A stretch of DNA of 64,000 bases, taken from contig NZ_CP024636.1 of NCBI RefSeq assembly GCF_009728735.1, positions 2,061,720-2,125,719 on the forward strand. Direction: 5' to 3'. Positions 54,016 through 64,000 of this stretch are shown here, in pieces (the first letter of the stretch is position 1; each line of letters starts with the position of its first letter). This DNA is from Pantoea phytobeneficialis. GTDB lineage: Bacteria > Pseudomonadota > Gammaproteobacteria > Enterobacterales > Enterobacteriaceae. A program made the translations under genes and the position numbers. The notes under the pieces were generated by a model. The model was not told where the DNA came from. It was given only the letters and a program-made list of their open reading frames with translations, and ran no database searches.

Positions 54016-56277
54016 ATGAATAATAAACCTGTTCTTATGCGCGGGAAAAAGTTCCCTGCGCCCAGCAGCCTGGCGATGATGATCAGTGTCTGCTGTAACT
54101 TTGCGGTGCACGCTGCATCAGCGGCTGACACCACCACGCAGGTGACTCCGGCGAAAAAAGTTCCACAGGAAAACACCCTTACCGTCACCGCCACCCCGGT
54201 TAACCGCTTCAATCCGGGCGGCGACGCGCTGGTGCCGGCGTATCTTGACGGGCAGGTTGCCAACGGTGGACGCCTTGGCATCCTTGGCGAACAAAGTGCC
54301 ATGAACGTGCCGTTCAGCATCGTGGGTTACACCAATAAAGCCATTCAGGATCAGCAGGCGCGCTCGGTGAGCGATGTGGTGCGCAACGATGCCTCGGTCG
54401 CGACCGGTTATGGTTACGGCAACACCCAGGAAATCTATAAAATTCGCGGCTTTGAGCTGGCCAGTGAAGATATCTCATTTGGTGGCCTGTATGGCGTATT
54501 GCCACGTCAGTTTATGCCGGTGGAACTGGCCGATCGCGTGGATATTCTGAAAGGCGCGAGCGCGTTCCTTAACGGTGTGCCGCCGGGCGGCACCGGCGTG
54601 GGTGGCACCATCAACCTGGAACCGAAACGGGCCGGGAGCGAGCCACTGACCCGCGTCTCCCTTGACTACACCTCGAAATCCCAGGTGGGCGGGGCGCTGG
54701 ATATTGCCCGTCGCTTTGGCGACAACGATCAATGGGGCATTCGCGTCAACGCGGTGCATCGTGAAGGGGAAACGGCGGTGGATAATCAGAAACGCCGCCT
54801 GACGCTGGGCACCATCGGCCTCGATTATCATGGTGATCGCTTCCGAGCCTCACTGGATGCCGGTGCGGAAAAGCAGACGGTGCACGGTGCGCGTTCGGTG
54901 GTGTACACCAGCGGTATGACCAGCATTCCCAAAGCGCCGTCGGCCACCACCAACTACGGCCAGAAATGGGCCTTTACCGACACCAGCAGCCAGTTTGCCA
55001 TGCTAAAAAGCGAATATGATCTCAGCGACAACTGGACGCTGTACGGCGGTATTGGCGGCAACCACACCCATGAATACGGTTCTTACTCCTCACCGACCGT
55101 TAATGACAGCAACGGTGATGCCACTATGGGGCAGATGCGCGTGCCGTATTTCTCCGACGGCCTGTCAAGCCAGGCCGGGATTCGCGGCAAGTTTGACACC
55201 GGGTTTGTAAACCACAGCATCAACTTTGGTTACTCCAGCACCTGGAGCCGCATCCGCAGCTCGTATGCGATGTCTTCCGCCAGCATCAGCACCAATATCT
55301 ACGATCCAACCTATGTTGATGAACCAACCGATGTGGCTTATACCGGCGGCCATATGGACGACCCGCGAGTCACCAGCCGCACCTTCAACAGCGGTGTGTC
55401 GCTGGCCGATACCATGTCGATACTGGATGATCGCGTGCAGCTGATCACCGCGCTGCGCCGTCAGTCGGTCAACGTTACTAACTACGATTACGATGGCGTG
55501 CAGTCGGCCAATTTTAGCCAGATGAAAGTCACTCCAGCATTTGGTCTGGTGTTGAAACCGTGGAAAAACATCTCCTTCTACGCCAACCATATTGAAGCGT
55601 TGCAGGCCGGTGAAACCGCCAGCAGCAGCTACGGCAGCGGTACGGTGGTGAACGGTGGTCAGGTCACCGGTATCGAAACCTCCAAACAAAACGAAGTAGG
55701 GGTGAAAGCCGATTATGGCCGTATCGCCGGTTCAATCGCCGTGTTCGAGATCCGCAAACCGGTAGCGACCTATCGCTATCTCGGCAACAGCAGCGGCACC
55801 GATCAATATGAATACGGTAACTACGGCGAAGAACGTAACCGTGGTCTGGAACTGAGCCTGTTTGGAGAGCCGGTGTACGGCGTGCGCCTGAACGGTAGCG
55901 CCACCTGGATGGACCCGGAACTGACCAAAACTCAGGACGGTACCTATGATGGCAAAGACGCGATTGGCGTACCGCGTTATCAGTTGGTGCTGGGCGGGGA
56001 ATGGGATATTCCGGGCTTGCAGGGCGTGACCGCGACCGGGCGCGTGATCCGCACCGGTTCGCAATATGCTGACGAAGCGAACACCCTGAAAGTGGATGGC
56101 TGGACACGTCTGGATCTTGGCGTGCGTTACGATATGCAACTGCCGAAAAACAACATCGTCTGGCGCGCTACGGTGGAGAACGTCACCAACGAAAACTACT
56201 GGGCATCTGCCAGCGATGGCTACCTGACGCAGGGCGACCCGCGTACCCTGAAACTGTCGATGACCGTGGATTTTTAA
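54016..56277 (+). CDS. TonB-dependent siderophore receptor
   Basis: From the ATG at 54016 the product has 753 residues. The longer frame from 53911 would run through the Fur-box region. The signal peptide reads MNNKPVLMRGKKF...AVHAASA. A TonB-box-like NTLTVTATP follows. The plug has QSAMNVPFSIVGYTNKAIQD, IYKIRGFE and VDILKGASAFLNGVPPGG, and a 22-strand barrel ends in LKLSMTVDF with the terminal Phe. It resembles ferrichrome-type (FcuA/FhuA-like) receptors; ligand unknown. It is not functionally tied to the neighbouring sugar operons. Confidence 0.92.
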   Translation: MNNKPVLMRGKKFPAPSSLAMMISVCCNFAVHAASAADTTTQVTPAKKVPQENTLTVTATPVNRFNPGGDALVPAYLDGQVANGGRLGILGEQSAMNVPFSIVGYTNKAIQDQQARSVSDVVRNDASVATGYGYGNTQEIYKIRGFELASEDISFGGLYGVLPRQFMPVELADRVDILKGASAFLNGVPPGGTGVGGTINLEPKRAGSEPLTRVSLDYTSKSQVGGALDIARRFGDNDQWGIRVNAVHREGETAVDNQKRRLTLGTIGLDYHGDRFRASLDAGAEKQTVHGARSVVYTSGMTSIPKAPSATTNYGQKWAFTDTSSQFAMLKSEYDLSDNWTLYGGIGGNHTHEYGSYSSPTVNDSNGDATMGQMRVPYFSDGLSSQAGIRGKFDTGFVNHSINFGYSSTWSRIRSSYAMSSASISTNIYDPTYVDEPTDVAYTGGHMDDPRVTSRTFNSGVSLADTMSILDDRVQLITALRRQSVNVTNYDYDGVQSANFSQMKVTPAFGLVLKPWKNISFYANHIEALQAGETASSSYGSGTVVNGGQVTGIETSKQNEVGVKADYGRIAGSIAVFEIRKPVATYRYLGNSSGTDQYEYGNYGEERNRGLELSLFGEPVYGVRLNGSATWMDPELTKTQDGTYDGKDAIGVPRYQLVLGGEWDIPGLQGVTATGRVIRTGSQYADEANTLKVDGWTRLDLGVRYDMQLPKNNIVWRATVENVTNENYWASASDGYLTQGDPRTLKLSMTVDF

Positions 56278-56286
56278 CCGATAAAG

Positions 56287-56314
56287 GTTCCGGCGCGATA
56301 AATCGTGCCGGAAC
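56287..56314. repeat. REP-like hairpin between receptor gene and kbaY
   Basis: Arms GTTCCGGCGCGAT and ATCGTGCCGGAAC flank AA, with a single G-T type mismatch. The outer arm differs from the canonical form on both sides in a matching way. It lies 10 bases after the receptor stop and 4 bases from the kbaY stop, suiting a shared bidirectional terminator. Confidence 0.8.
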
Positions 56315-56317
56315 GCA

Positions 56318-58335
<2,018 letters not shown>

Positions 58336-58357
58336 AACACTATCCTTAAGATTAAGC

Positions 58358-58490
58358 CGTGACAGAAAGGCAATCAGATGGTTTCACTACCTTTCTTTTT
58401 GCGGTGTTTTTGTTATTTCAATTAATAATGCAATCTACAAGAAAGAAAGTGAAAGCACAACATGAAAAAGGAAGAAAACGAAAGGTGATA
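58358..58490. promoter_or_regulatory. agaS upstream region with GAAAG-rich AgaR-type sites
   Basis: CGTGACAGAAAGGCAA (58358-58373) recurs with one change upstream of kbaZ (62047-62062). A second cluster (58441-58490) has GAAAGAAAGTGAAAGC and GAAGAAAACGAAAGG. E. coli AgaR sites are known for repeated GAAA/TTTC, so these are likely operators. The region is AT-rich and otherwise empty. A reverse REP-like copy (GCGTGATAAATCACGC form) sits at 58513-58534. Confidence 0.6.
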
Positions 58491-58547
58491 ATAATTAGGA
58501 TGTGCCGAAACCGCGTGATAAATCACGCCGCTACGGATCATGCGGAA

Positions 58548-59007
58548 GTAGCGGCGCGATTTATCACGCAACGCCGTGAGATGCAGCCAACAATTGTAGC
58601 CGCGCGATTTATCGCGCAACGCCGTGAGATGCAGCCAACAATTGTAGCGGCGCGATTTATCGCGCAACGCCGTGAGATGCAGCCAACAATCGTAGCGGCG
58701 CGATTTATCGCGCAACGCCGTGAGATGCAGCCAACAACCGTAGCAGCGCGATTTATCGCGCAACGCCGTGAGATGCAGCCAACAACCGTAGCGGCGCGAT
58801 TTATCGCGCAATACCGTGAGATGCAGCCAACAATCGTAGCGGCGCGATTTATTGCGCAACGTCGTGAGATGCAGCCAACAATTGTAGCCGCGCGATTTAT
58901 CGCGCAACGTCGTGAGATGCAGCCAACAACCGTAGCGGCGCGATTTATCGCGCAACGCCGTGAGATGCAGCCAACAATCGTAGCGGCGCGATTTATCGCG
59001 CAACGCC
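58548..59007 (+). repeat. 48-bp tandem array of REP-like palindrome plus fixed linker
   Basis: Unit starts lie at exactly 48-bp steps: 58548, 58596, 58644, 58692, 58740, 58788, 58836, 58884, 58932 and 58980, giving nine full units and a partial tenth. Each has the palindromic repeat followed by the linker AACGCCGTGAGATGCAGCC and AACAATC or AACAACC. Single-base variants include GTAGCC, GTAGCA, TTATTGCG, TTATCACG and AACGTCG. Long open frames on both strands are a by-product of the period being a multiple of three. The array lies upstream of agaS and splits the aga locus. Confidence 0.93.
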
Positions 59008-59106
59008 CAATGGAGAGAAAATAATTAACAGGCAGGCAAAGGAGAAATAATAAATTATTATATTTAACCTGGCGATAACAATATCACCATAATAATTTCG
59101 TATTGA

Positions 59107-59352
59107 TTAACGGGTAATGAACAATAACCAACTCATAATAGTGACTGCCGACGTCAGAATATAGCCGATGCCTTCACCCGTCATATATCGGCGCATGGTC
59201 ATATGCATATGACCCACCTGAATTTTTTCACGCTTCTCTTCGTGCGTGGCGTTGACGATGGTACGGAACGCGGCAATACCATTGGTCAGCAACAGTGAAC
59301 AAAAAGCAGCAACGGCGAGGGTTAGCATGTTATGCATGGTCATGGATTTCAT
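59107..59352 (-). CDS. Small membrane protein of unknown function
   Basis: An 81-residue frame (or 78 from the second ATG at 59343) with two hydrophobic segments, near residues 8-30 and 60-79. A charged middle contains HEEKREKIQVGHMHMTMRR. It lies between the 48-bp array and agaA. I do not recognise the family. The segment pattern and an AT-rich upstream region support a real gene, but no clear ribosome site was found. Confidence 0.45.
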   Translation of the reverse strand: MKSMTMHNMLTLAVAAFCSLLLTNGIAAFRTIVNATHEEKREKIQVGHMHMTMRRYMTGEGIGYILTSAVTIMSWLLFITR

Positions 59353-59457
59353 TAATTCTGTCAGTCAAAGCGGAAGGCTATTTTATTTCAAGTGCCCGTA
59401 GATTGCAGGTAAAAATTAACTATCAATATCATCGTCCCAAACTTCAATAAATATTTT

Positions 59458-59510
59458 CGCGATAAATCGCGCCGCTACAAAGTGTTATGTCGCGGCGTGA
59501 TTTATCCCGC
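59458..59510. repeat. Inverted REP-like pair next to agaA stop
   Basis: A reverse copy (CGCGATAAATCGCGCCGCTAC form) lies at 59458-59478 and a degenerate forward copy starting GTCGCGGCGTGATTTATC at 59489-59510. They separate the small membrane protein gene from agaA. Confidence 0.78.
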
Positions 59511-59524
59511 CTTGCCGTATTCAG

Positions 59525-60652
59525 TCAGGCAACCGCAACGCCTTTTACCCAGAGCTGCTGTGGAATCAATTGATTATCCAGCGCCAGAATATTGGCCTGT
59601 TTTCCAGGCGCGAGGGTGCCCAACTGGTGAGACAGGCCCAGCAGACGTGCCGGATACAGGCTTGCCATGTGAATCGCCTGTTCGCTACTGACGCCGCCAT
59701 AGCTCACCATATTGCGCACCGCCGCATCCAGCGCCAGTGTACTCCCCGCCAGACCGCCCGCTGCGCTGCGCACCACGCCTGCACGCATCTCCACGTTGTG
59801 GCCGCAGATGGCGTATAACCCATCGGGCATGCCCGCGGCGCGCATGGCATCGGTTATCAGGATGATGCGGTGCGCGGCGCACTGGCAGGTGACACGCATT
59901 ACCGCCGGATGGACATGATGACCATCCGCAATCAACTCCAGCCAGGCGCGGGAATCACTCAACCCGGCTCCGACCATACCAGGTTCGCGATGGTGTAAAC
60001 CACTCATACCGTTGAAGCAGTGCACCAGCCCATCGGCACCGGCATCCAGCGCCGACTGCGTCTGAGCGTAACTGGCGGCACTGTGGCCCAGCATCACGCG
60101 AATACCCCGCGCTTTCAGGTGGCGAATCGCCGTCAGTGCATCAGGTTTTTCCGGTGCCAGCGCCACCATACGCAGCGTGCCTTGCGCGGCCTCGATCAAC
60201 TGATCAATTTCGGCCACCGCCAGCTCGCGAAACCACTCAGGCAGATGCGCGCCACGGTTTTCGGGCGTAAACCACGGCCCCTCGAGGTAGCTGCCAAGTA
60301 ACTGTGCACCCCGGGGATCATGCCGGTAAACGGCAATCCGTCGTAACGCCGCGTCAATTTCCGCCAGCGGGGCGGTGACCGTCGTCGCCAGCCATGCCCC
60401 CACACCTTCACACGCTTTGTGTCGTGCCAGGGTGGTGAGCACCGCCGGATCGTCATCCATCACATCGACGCCCGCGCCGCCGTGAACGTGGGTATCGATA
60501 TACGCCGGACTTAACAGCTCGACATCGCGTCGGCTATCGCCCACGGCAATCGGCTGAATGACGGTGATGATGCCATCAACGATATGGAGTTGCTGATCGT
60601 CGCGCCAGCCACCTTCACACAGCAACCGCCGCGCGCGAATGATCTGTTCCAT
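59525..60652 (-). CDS. agaA: N-acetylgalactosamine-6-phosphate deacetylase
   Basis: A 375-residue amidohydrolase (E. coli AgaA 377) removing acetate from N-acetylgalactosamine 6-phosphate (or the glucosamine analogue). Metal and catalytic residues are visible in SPAYIDTHVHGGAGVDV, SYLEGPWFTPENRGAH, MLGHSAASYAQT, LVHCFNGMSGLHHREPG and ILITDAM with Asp. It is the second gene after kbaZ (12 bp apart), and its product feeds AgaS. nagA identity is possible, but the locus favours agaA. Confidence 0.92.
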   Translation of the reverse strand: MEQIIRARRLLCEGGWRDDQQLHIVDGIITVIQPIAVGDSRRDVELLSPAYIDTHVHGGAGVDVMDDDPAVLTTLARHKACEGVGAWLATTVTAPLAEIDAALRRIAVYRHDPRGAQLLGSYLEGPWFTPENRGAHLPEWFRELAVAEIDQLIEAAQGTLRMVALAPEKPDALTAIRHLKARGIRVMLGHSAASYAQTQSALDAGADGLVHCFNGMSGLHHREPGMVGAGLSDSRAWLELIADGHHVHPAVMRVTCQCAAHRIILITDAMRAAGMPDGLYAICGHNVEMRAGVVRSAAGGLAGSTLALDAAVRNMVSYGGVSSEQAIHMASLYPARLLGLSHQLGTLAPGKQANILALDNQLIPQQLWVKGVAVA

Positions 60653-60664
60653 CAGTGGATCTCC

Positions 60665-61945
60665 TTATGCTGGCTGACAGGCCTGGTGATACTGCTGCAA
60701 CACATCCTGGATATGGTCGATCAGCAGGGCATGGGGCGATGCCGCCAACTGGCCCTGGCGCACCTTGCCATACTGTAACGGCAGATATTGGCTGATCAGC
60801 GGTAACGGTAGCGCGGTATCGGCCAGATTGCGGATCAGCACCTTAAACGCCTCGGCAATCTGCGCATCTGGCCAGTAATAACGCACGCGGTCTGAATAGC
60901 TGAAGCCACGAGCCAGACGGCGGGTGGCACTGTCGCCGTGATAATGGCTATGCCAGTAGTCCGGTTTGTCGAGCATCACGCCATCCAGAACAGTGCGCAG
61001 GTGAGAGCAGGCTTTAGCGCTCAGTAGTTCTTCTTCAATACCCGCCAGGGCAAACAGCGCTTCCCGCAGGGCAAACGTCAGTGCAGGCCCGACTTTAAGG
61101 ATGGCGAAATGGTCGATCACCAACTGCCGCAAGGCTTGCGGGGTTTGATAATCGGTGGAGTGGGCTTCAAACAACGGGCGTCCGGCGCTTTCCGCCCACT
61201 GGCACAACTGTTGGGCTTTTTGTGGCTGATAATCAATGATATGGGTATGGTCAAACTCGACGCCAGGCTGTACCACCAGGCCGATGATACGCGGCCAGAG
61301 TGCTGACAACCCGTGCTGCTCAAATGCCTGATGGTGCGCCATCAGCGTCGCCTGTGCCGCTTCCGGGGTGGTGACGGCTAATTCGGTCAATGTTTCGTGC
61401 GCGCCGCCGGGTACCGGGACTTCAGTGCCAATTACATACACCAGGTCGCGGCAACCAAAGTGCTGCTGGCAGGTGGCTTCGGCAATCGCCGCCAGGCGGG
61501 CGGCGCGCTGTGCCACGATTGCATCGGTCAGCGGCACCGGATCATCAGCGCAGGACATGCTGCAATCCAGGTGGATCTTCTTGAACCCCGCCTGCACATA
61601 ATGCGCAATCAACACCTCCGCGTGCTGCATCGCAACCTCGGCAGGCTGTTTTTGCCAGCGATTCGGGCCGAGATGATCCCCACCCAGAATCAGCTGCTCA
61701 CGCGGGAACTGGCAGCTATCCGCCAGTTGCCAGAGAAAATCTCGAAAGTCAGCGGGGGTCATCCCGGTGTAACCGCCGGTCTGATCGACCTGATTGGAGG
61801 TGGCTTCAACCAGAAGCGGTTGCTGATGGTCACGGGCAAAGCACAGCGCCGCTTCCAGTACTAACGGATGGGCGGAACAGACGGAGAAGATTCCGTTCTG
61901 CTCACCCTGGCGATGACGTTCGATGATTTCAGTTAATAGTTTCAC
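60665..61945 (-). CDS. kbaZ: Tagatose-1,6-bisphosphate aldolase accessory subunit
   Basis: From a GTG at 61945, with GGAG six bases upstream, the product is 426 residues, the same as E. coli KbaZ, and begins [20 protein letters not shown]. An ATG at 61987 would add 14 residues. It stabilises and is needed for full activity of KbaY. Conserved blocks include [48 protein letters not shown] and [15 protein letters not shown]. It is divergent from agaR and forms a unit with agaA. Confidence 0.94.
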   Translation of the reverse strand: MKLLTEIIERHRQGEQNGIFSVCSAHPLVLEAALCFARDHQQPLLVEATSNQVDQTGGYTGMTPADFRDFLWQLADSCQFPREQLILGGDHLGPNRWQKQPAEVAMQHAEVLIAHYVQAGFKKIHLDCSMSCADDPVPLTDAIVAQRAARLAAIAEATCQQHFGCRDLVYVIGTEVPVPGGAHETLTELAVTTPEAAQATLMAHHQAFEQHGLSALWPRIIGLVVQPGVEFDHTHIIDYQPQKAQQLCQWAESAGRPLFEAHSTDYQTPQALRQLVIDHFAILKVGPALTFALREALFALAGIEEELLSAKACSHLRTVLDGVMLDKPDYWHSHYHGDSATRRLARGFSYSDRVRYYWPDAQIAEAFKVLIRNLADTALPLPLISQYLPLQYGKVRQGQLAASPHALLIDHIQDVLQQYHQACQPA

Positions 61946-61985
61946 TTTAGGCTCCACAGGGTCAGATGCCACCCATTCACCTTTC

Positions 61986-62172
61986 ATAATCTTTCGTTAT
62001 GTGCCGGGTAGCGACTTATGAAAACAAAATGAAAGCTATCAGAGGTCGTAACAGAAAGGCAAGGAAAAGATAACGCAAGGTGTGTAGGTTGTTGTGGCTT
62101 ACTGTTGCGCTGACAGAGGTTGCATTTCACCGAAAGAAAGGTGTTAATAGCGCAATCGAAATAAAACGAAAG
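61986..62172. promoter_or_regulatory. kbaZ-agaR intergenic region with AgaR-type sites
   Basis: This part of the 314-bp divergent gap holds CTTTCGTTATG (near 61992), CGTAACAGAAAGGCAA (62047-62062), CACCGAAAGAAAGGTG (62128-62143) and CGAAATAAAACGAAAG (62157-62172). The last fits the repeated RAAAY pattern I recall for E. coli AgaR operators. This supports control of kbaZ-agaA and of agaR itself. Confidence 0.6.
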
Positions 62173-62198
62173 ACTGGATTAACTAATGGCACAATCCA

Positions 62199-62224
62199 TA
62201 GCGGCGCGATAAATCGCGCCGCTA
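62199..62224. repeat. Perfect REP-like hairpin in the agaR leader
   Basis: Arms TAGCGGCGCGAT and ATCGCGCCGCTA flank AA, ending 35 bp before the agaR ATG. Most copies in this window lie after genes. Here the hairpin should be in the 5' untranslated region of agaR and could affect its expression. Confidence 0.85.
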
Positions 62225-62259
62225 CCAGTCTTAAAAGACCAAACTGGCAGGTAAACTCA

Positions 62260-63066
62260 ATGCAGCATTCCGATAACCCAATGGAAAAAAGCGTGGCGGC
62301 CACCAGCGAGCGTCGCGAGCAGATCATTCAGAAATTACGCCAGCATGGCAGTGTGCAGGTGAATGACCTCGCCACCCTATACGGTGTTTCGACCGTGACC
62401 ATCCGTAACGATCTGGCGTTTCTGGAGAAGCAGGGCATCGCGGTGCGGGTGTATGGCGGTGCGCTGATCTGCGATAACGGCACGGCGGCGGAACCTTCGG
62501 TCAAAGATAAAAGTGCGCTTAATGTGTCGGCGAAACGCAGCATCGCCAGCGTTGCCGCTGAGCTGATTAAACCGGGCCACCGGGTGATCCTCGATTCCGG
62601 CACCACCACCTTCGAGATTGCGCGTCATATGCGTCAGCATCAGGATGTGATCGCCATGACCAATGGTATGAACGTCGCCAATGCGCTGGTTGAAGCGGAA
62701 GGGGTCGAGGTGCTGATGACCGGCGGCCATTTGCGTCGCCAGTCGCTGTCCTTCTATGGCGACCAGGCCGATCAATCGTTGCAGAATTACCATTTTGATC
62801 TGCTGTTCCTTGGCGTGGATGCCATCGACCTGGAGCGCGGCATCAGTACCCACAATGAAGACGAAGCGCGTCTGAACCGCCGCATGTGTGAAGTGGCAGA
62901 ACGCATCATCGTGGTGACGGATTCCAGCAAATTTAACCGCTCCAGCCTGCACAAAATCATTGATACCCAACGCATCCACATGATCATCACTGACGACAGC
63001 ATTCCGCAAAACAGCCTCGAAGGGCTGCGCAAAGCGGGGATTGATGTAGTGCTGGTCAGCCAGTAA
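62260..63066 (+). CDS. agaR: DeoR-family repressor AgaR
   Basis: A 268-residue regulator (E. coli AgaR 269) of the N-acetylgalactosamine genes. The DeoR helix-turn-helix is [20 protein letters not shown] followed by [20 protein letters not shown]. The sugar-phosphate sensor domain has [31 protein letters not shown] and [15 protein letters not shown]. The start at 62260 (AGG eight bases upstream) matches the E. coli N-terminus better than the long upstream frame or the ATG at 62281. It is divergent from kbaZ. Confidence 0.95.
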   Translation: MQHSDNPMEKSVAATSERREQIIQKLRQHGSVQVNDLATLYGVSTVTIRNDLAFLEKQGIAVRVYGGALICDNGTAAEPSVKDKSALNVSAKRSIASVAAELIKPGHRVILDSGTTTFEIARHMRQHQDVIAMTNGMNVANALVEAEGVEVLMTGGHLRRQSLSFYGDQADQSLQNYHFDLLFLGVDAIDLERGISTHNEDEARLNRRMCEVAERIIVVTDSSKFNRSSLHKIIDTQRIHMIITDDSIPQNSLEGLRKAGIDVVLVSQ

Positions 63067-63070
63067 ATGG

Positions 63071-63092
63071 CGCGGGCATGGATCTGCCCGCG
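63071..63092. terminator. Hairpin between agaR and the oxidoreductase gene
   Basis: CGCGGGCA and TGCCCGCG form an 8-bp GC-rich stem with a 6-nt loop, four bases after the agaR stop and between convergent genes. There is no T-run, so it is a possible bidirectional terminator only. Confidence 0.45.
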
Positions 63093-63099
63093 TCACGAC

Positions 63100-64000
63100 T
63101 CAGGCTGGCTGCGGTGCAGTCAGCAAACGATCGAGTTTTTCCCACACCGGTGCCAGGTCCACCAACTTACGCTGTTCGCGTGCTTCATCCATCGCCAGTG
63201 CCAGAATCCCCGCTTCGATCGCATCCTGCGGCGACACCGGCAGCGGGCCGCCCCGCAGCACATGATCCATCACTTCCTGCGCCATCTGTTCATCGGCCCC
63301 ATAATGTTGCGACAATGCGGTGCGGGTGGCATAGGTGTTGTCGACGGTTTTCTTGCCGCTCATCACATCGTGCACCCACAGGAAGCCGCGAATAAAATCG
63401 CCCTCAGCCTGACCGCGTGAACCCATGATACAGAAGCGGCGGAACTGGTCCGGCGCGTTGAGATTGGTGTGGAAATTCAGCGCGACGCCGTTGGCGTATT
63501 CCACAATCGCAACCTGGTGGTCGACAATGTCACCATCGCTGTCGAACACCTTGTCATCACCCAGCCAACCCGAGGGTTTTTGATGAAACAGCGCCATATC
63601 GTCCACCCCTTGCTGACGCGGATCGTTTTCCGGCACAAAGTTGCGGCGACCACCGAAGCTGGCGACGCGCATCGGGCGCGAACCGATCAGGCTGTTGTAC
63701 AGATCGAGGTCGTGGCAGCATTTCTCCAGCATAAAACTGCCGGAGTAGCGCGAGTAGCGTCGCCAGTCACGCATAAAAAACGCGCCGTGGTATGGATAGA
63801 TATGTTCCGACGCTTCCACCGAGACGATATTGCCTAACGCCCCTGACTGACGGGCCTGCATCACATCGCGATACATGGGGGCATAGCGCAGCACCAGGCC
63901 GATCAACAACTGCTCCTGACCATACCGGGCCAGCAGCTCCGCCAGTTGGAAGCTTTGCTCCATGCTGGCGACCACCGGTTTTTCGCAGAACACCTTCACA
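63100..64000 (-). CDS. Gfo/Idh/MocA-family oxidoreductase (N-terminus outside window)
   Basis: At least 299 residues are visible, running off the right edge. It begins inside the Rossmann domain at KVFCEKPVVASMEQS, the usual EKP motif carrying the substrate Lys. The C-terminal domain follows, with MLEKCCHDLDLYNSLIG (the family HxxD-type His/Asp motif) and GSRGQAEGDFIRG. Such enzymes oxidise sugars or inositols with NAD(P). The true start lies beyond 64000. The relationship to the aga genes is unknown. Confidence 0.88.
   Translation of the reverse strand, partial: VKVFCEKPVVASMEQSFQLAELLARYGQEQLLIGLVLRYAPMYRDVMQARQSGALGNIVSVEASEHIYPYHGAFFMRDWRRYSRYSGSFMLEKCCHDLDLYNSLIGSRPMRVASFGGRRNFVPENDPRQQGVDDMALFHQKPSGWLGDDKVFDSDGDIVDHQVAIVEYANGVALNFHTNLNAPDQFRRFCIMGSRGQAEGDFIRGFLWVHDVMSGKKTVDNTYATRTALSQHYGADEQMAQEVMDHVLRGGPLPVSPQDAIEAGILALAMDEAREQRKLVDLAPVWEKLDRLLTAPQPA

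Noticed and set aside
58359..59024. 221-residue frame with 16-residue repeats across the 48-bp array (and a 193-residue frame on the other strand)
   Set aside because: A tandem DNA repeat with a period divisible by three keeps all stop-free frames open. Both strands show it, the palindrome itself is intergenic elsewhere, and there is no ribosome site or recognisable protein family.

Overview
The window looks like chromosomal DNA of an enterobacterium, most likely Pantoea or another member of Erwiniaceae. This is inferred from gene content close to Escherichia/Klebsiella orthologues (lplA, lhr, yiaJKL-lyxK-ulaDEF, agaR/kbaZ/agaA/agaS/kbaY), a moderately GC-rich composition by eye, and a dense family of palindromic intergenic repeats (core GCGCGATTTATCGCGC). 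No rRNA, tRNA, CRISPR array or prophage was seen. The only mobile-element gene is a truncated IS110-type transposase at the left edge.
Layout. 0-9 kb: transposase end, a small membrane protein, a complete RND efflux operon (lipoprotein adaptor, HAE1 pump, outer-membrane channel) followed by a TetR gene, then a second TetR gene divergent from a pirin gene. 9.1-23.4 kb: a catabolic island of two convergent operons. The plus-strand side is SDR, NTF2-like, FAH hydrolase, DUF3500, OprD-type porin, RidA and a PadR-DUF2218 regulator. The minus-strand side is an extradiol (VOC) dioxygenase, MFS transporter, PhzS-like FAD monooxygenase, amidohydrolase, second FAH protein, HpaH-like hydratase and HpaI-like aldolase. 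A 60-bp tandem array lies at the meeting point. Three promoter regions of the island share a TAGATATATCTA-like dyad, which suggests one regulator for both arms. 23.6-29.6 kb: two secreted alpha/beta hydrolases, an OmpR-type two-component system, a broken propeller-like gene and a DipZ-like thiol-redox membrane protein. 29.7-35.5 kb: aldehyde dehydrogenase with divergent LysR regulator, a RES/Xre toxin-antitoxin pair, lplA and a secreted lactonase-type propeller protein. 35.5-41.3 kb: lhr helicase and a decayed AbiE-like toxin module.
41.4-53.8 kb: a yiaJ-controlled L-gulonate/ascorbate-type sugar acid locus. A ribose-type ABC importer and an SMP-30 lactonase are inserted between yiaJ and yiaK. 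A tightly coupled operon follows: yiaK, yiaL, MFS transporter, lyxK, ulaD, ulaE, ulaF. The two operons start from promoters of matching architecture with a TTGGAA-type operator just after the -10 box. 54-56.3 kb: a TonB-dependent receptor behind a Fur-box-like site. 56.3-63.1 kb: an aga/kba amino-sugar locus (kbaY, agaS, agaA, kbaZ, agaR) with GAAAG-rich AgaR-type sites, split by a 48-bp tandem array. The window ends inside a Gfo/Idh/MocA oxidoreductase.
A recurring theme is the palindromic repeat. It occurs in about fifteen intergenic spots, forms two tandem arrays with different linkers, shows paired arm substitutions, and supplies the stop codon of five genes. The most interesting targets are the PadR-DUF2218 island, which contains two enzymes lacking family catalytic residues, and the repeat family with its two arrays.
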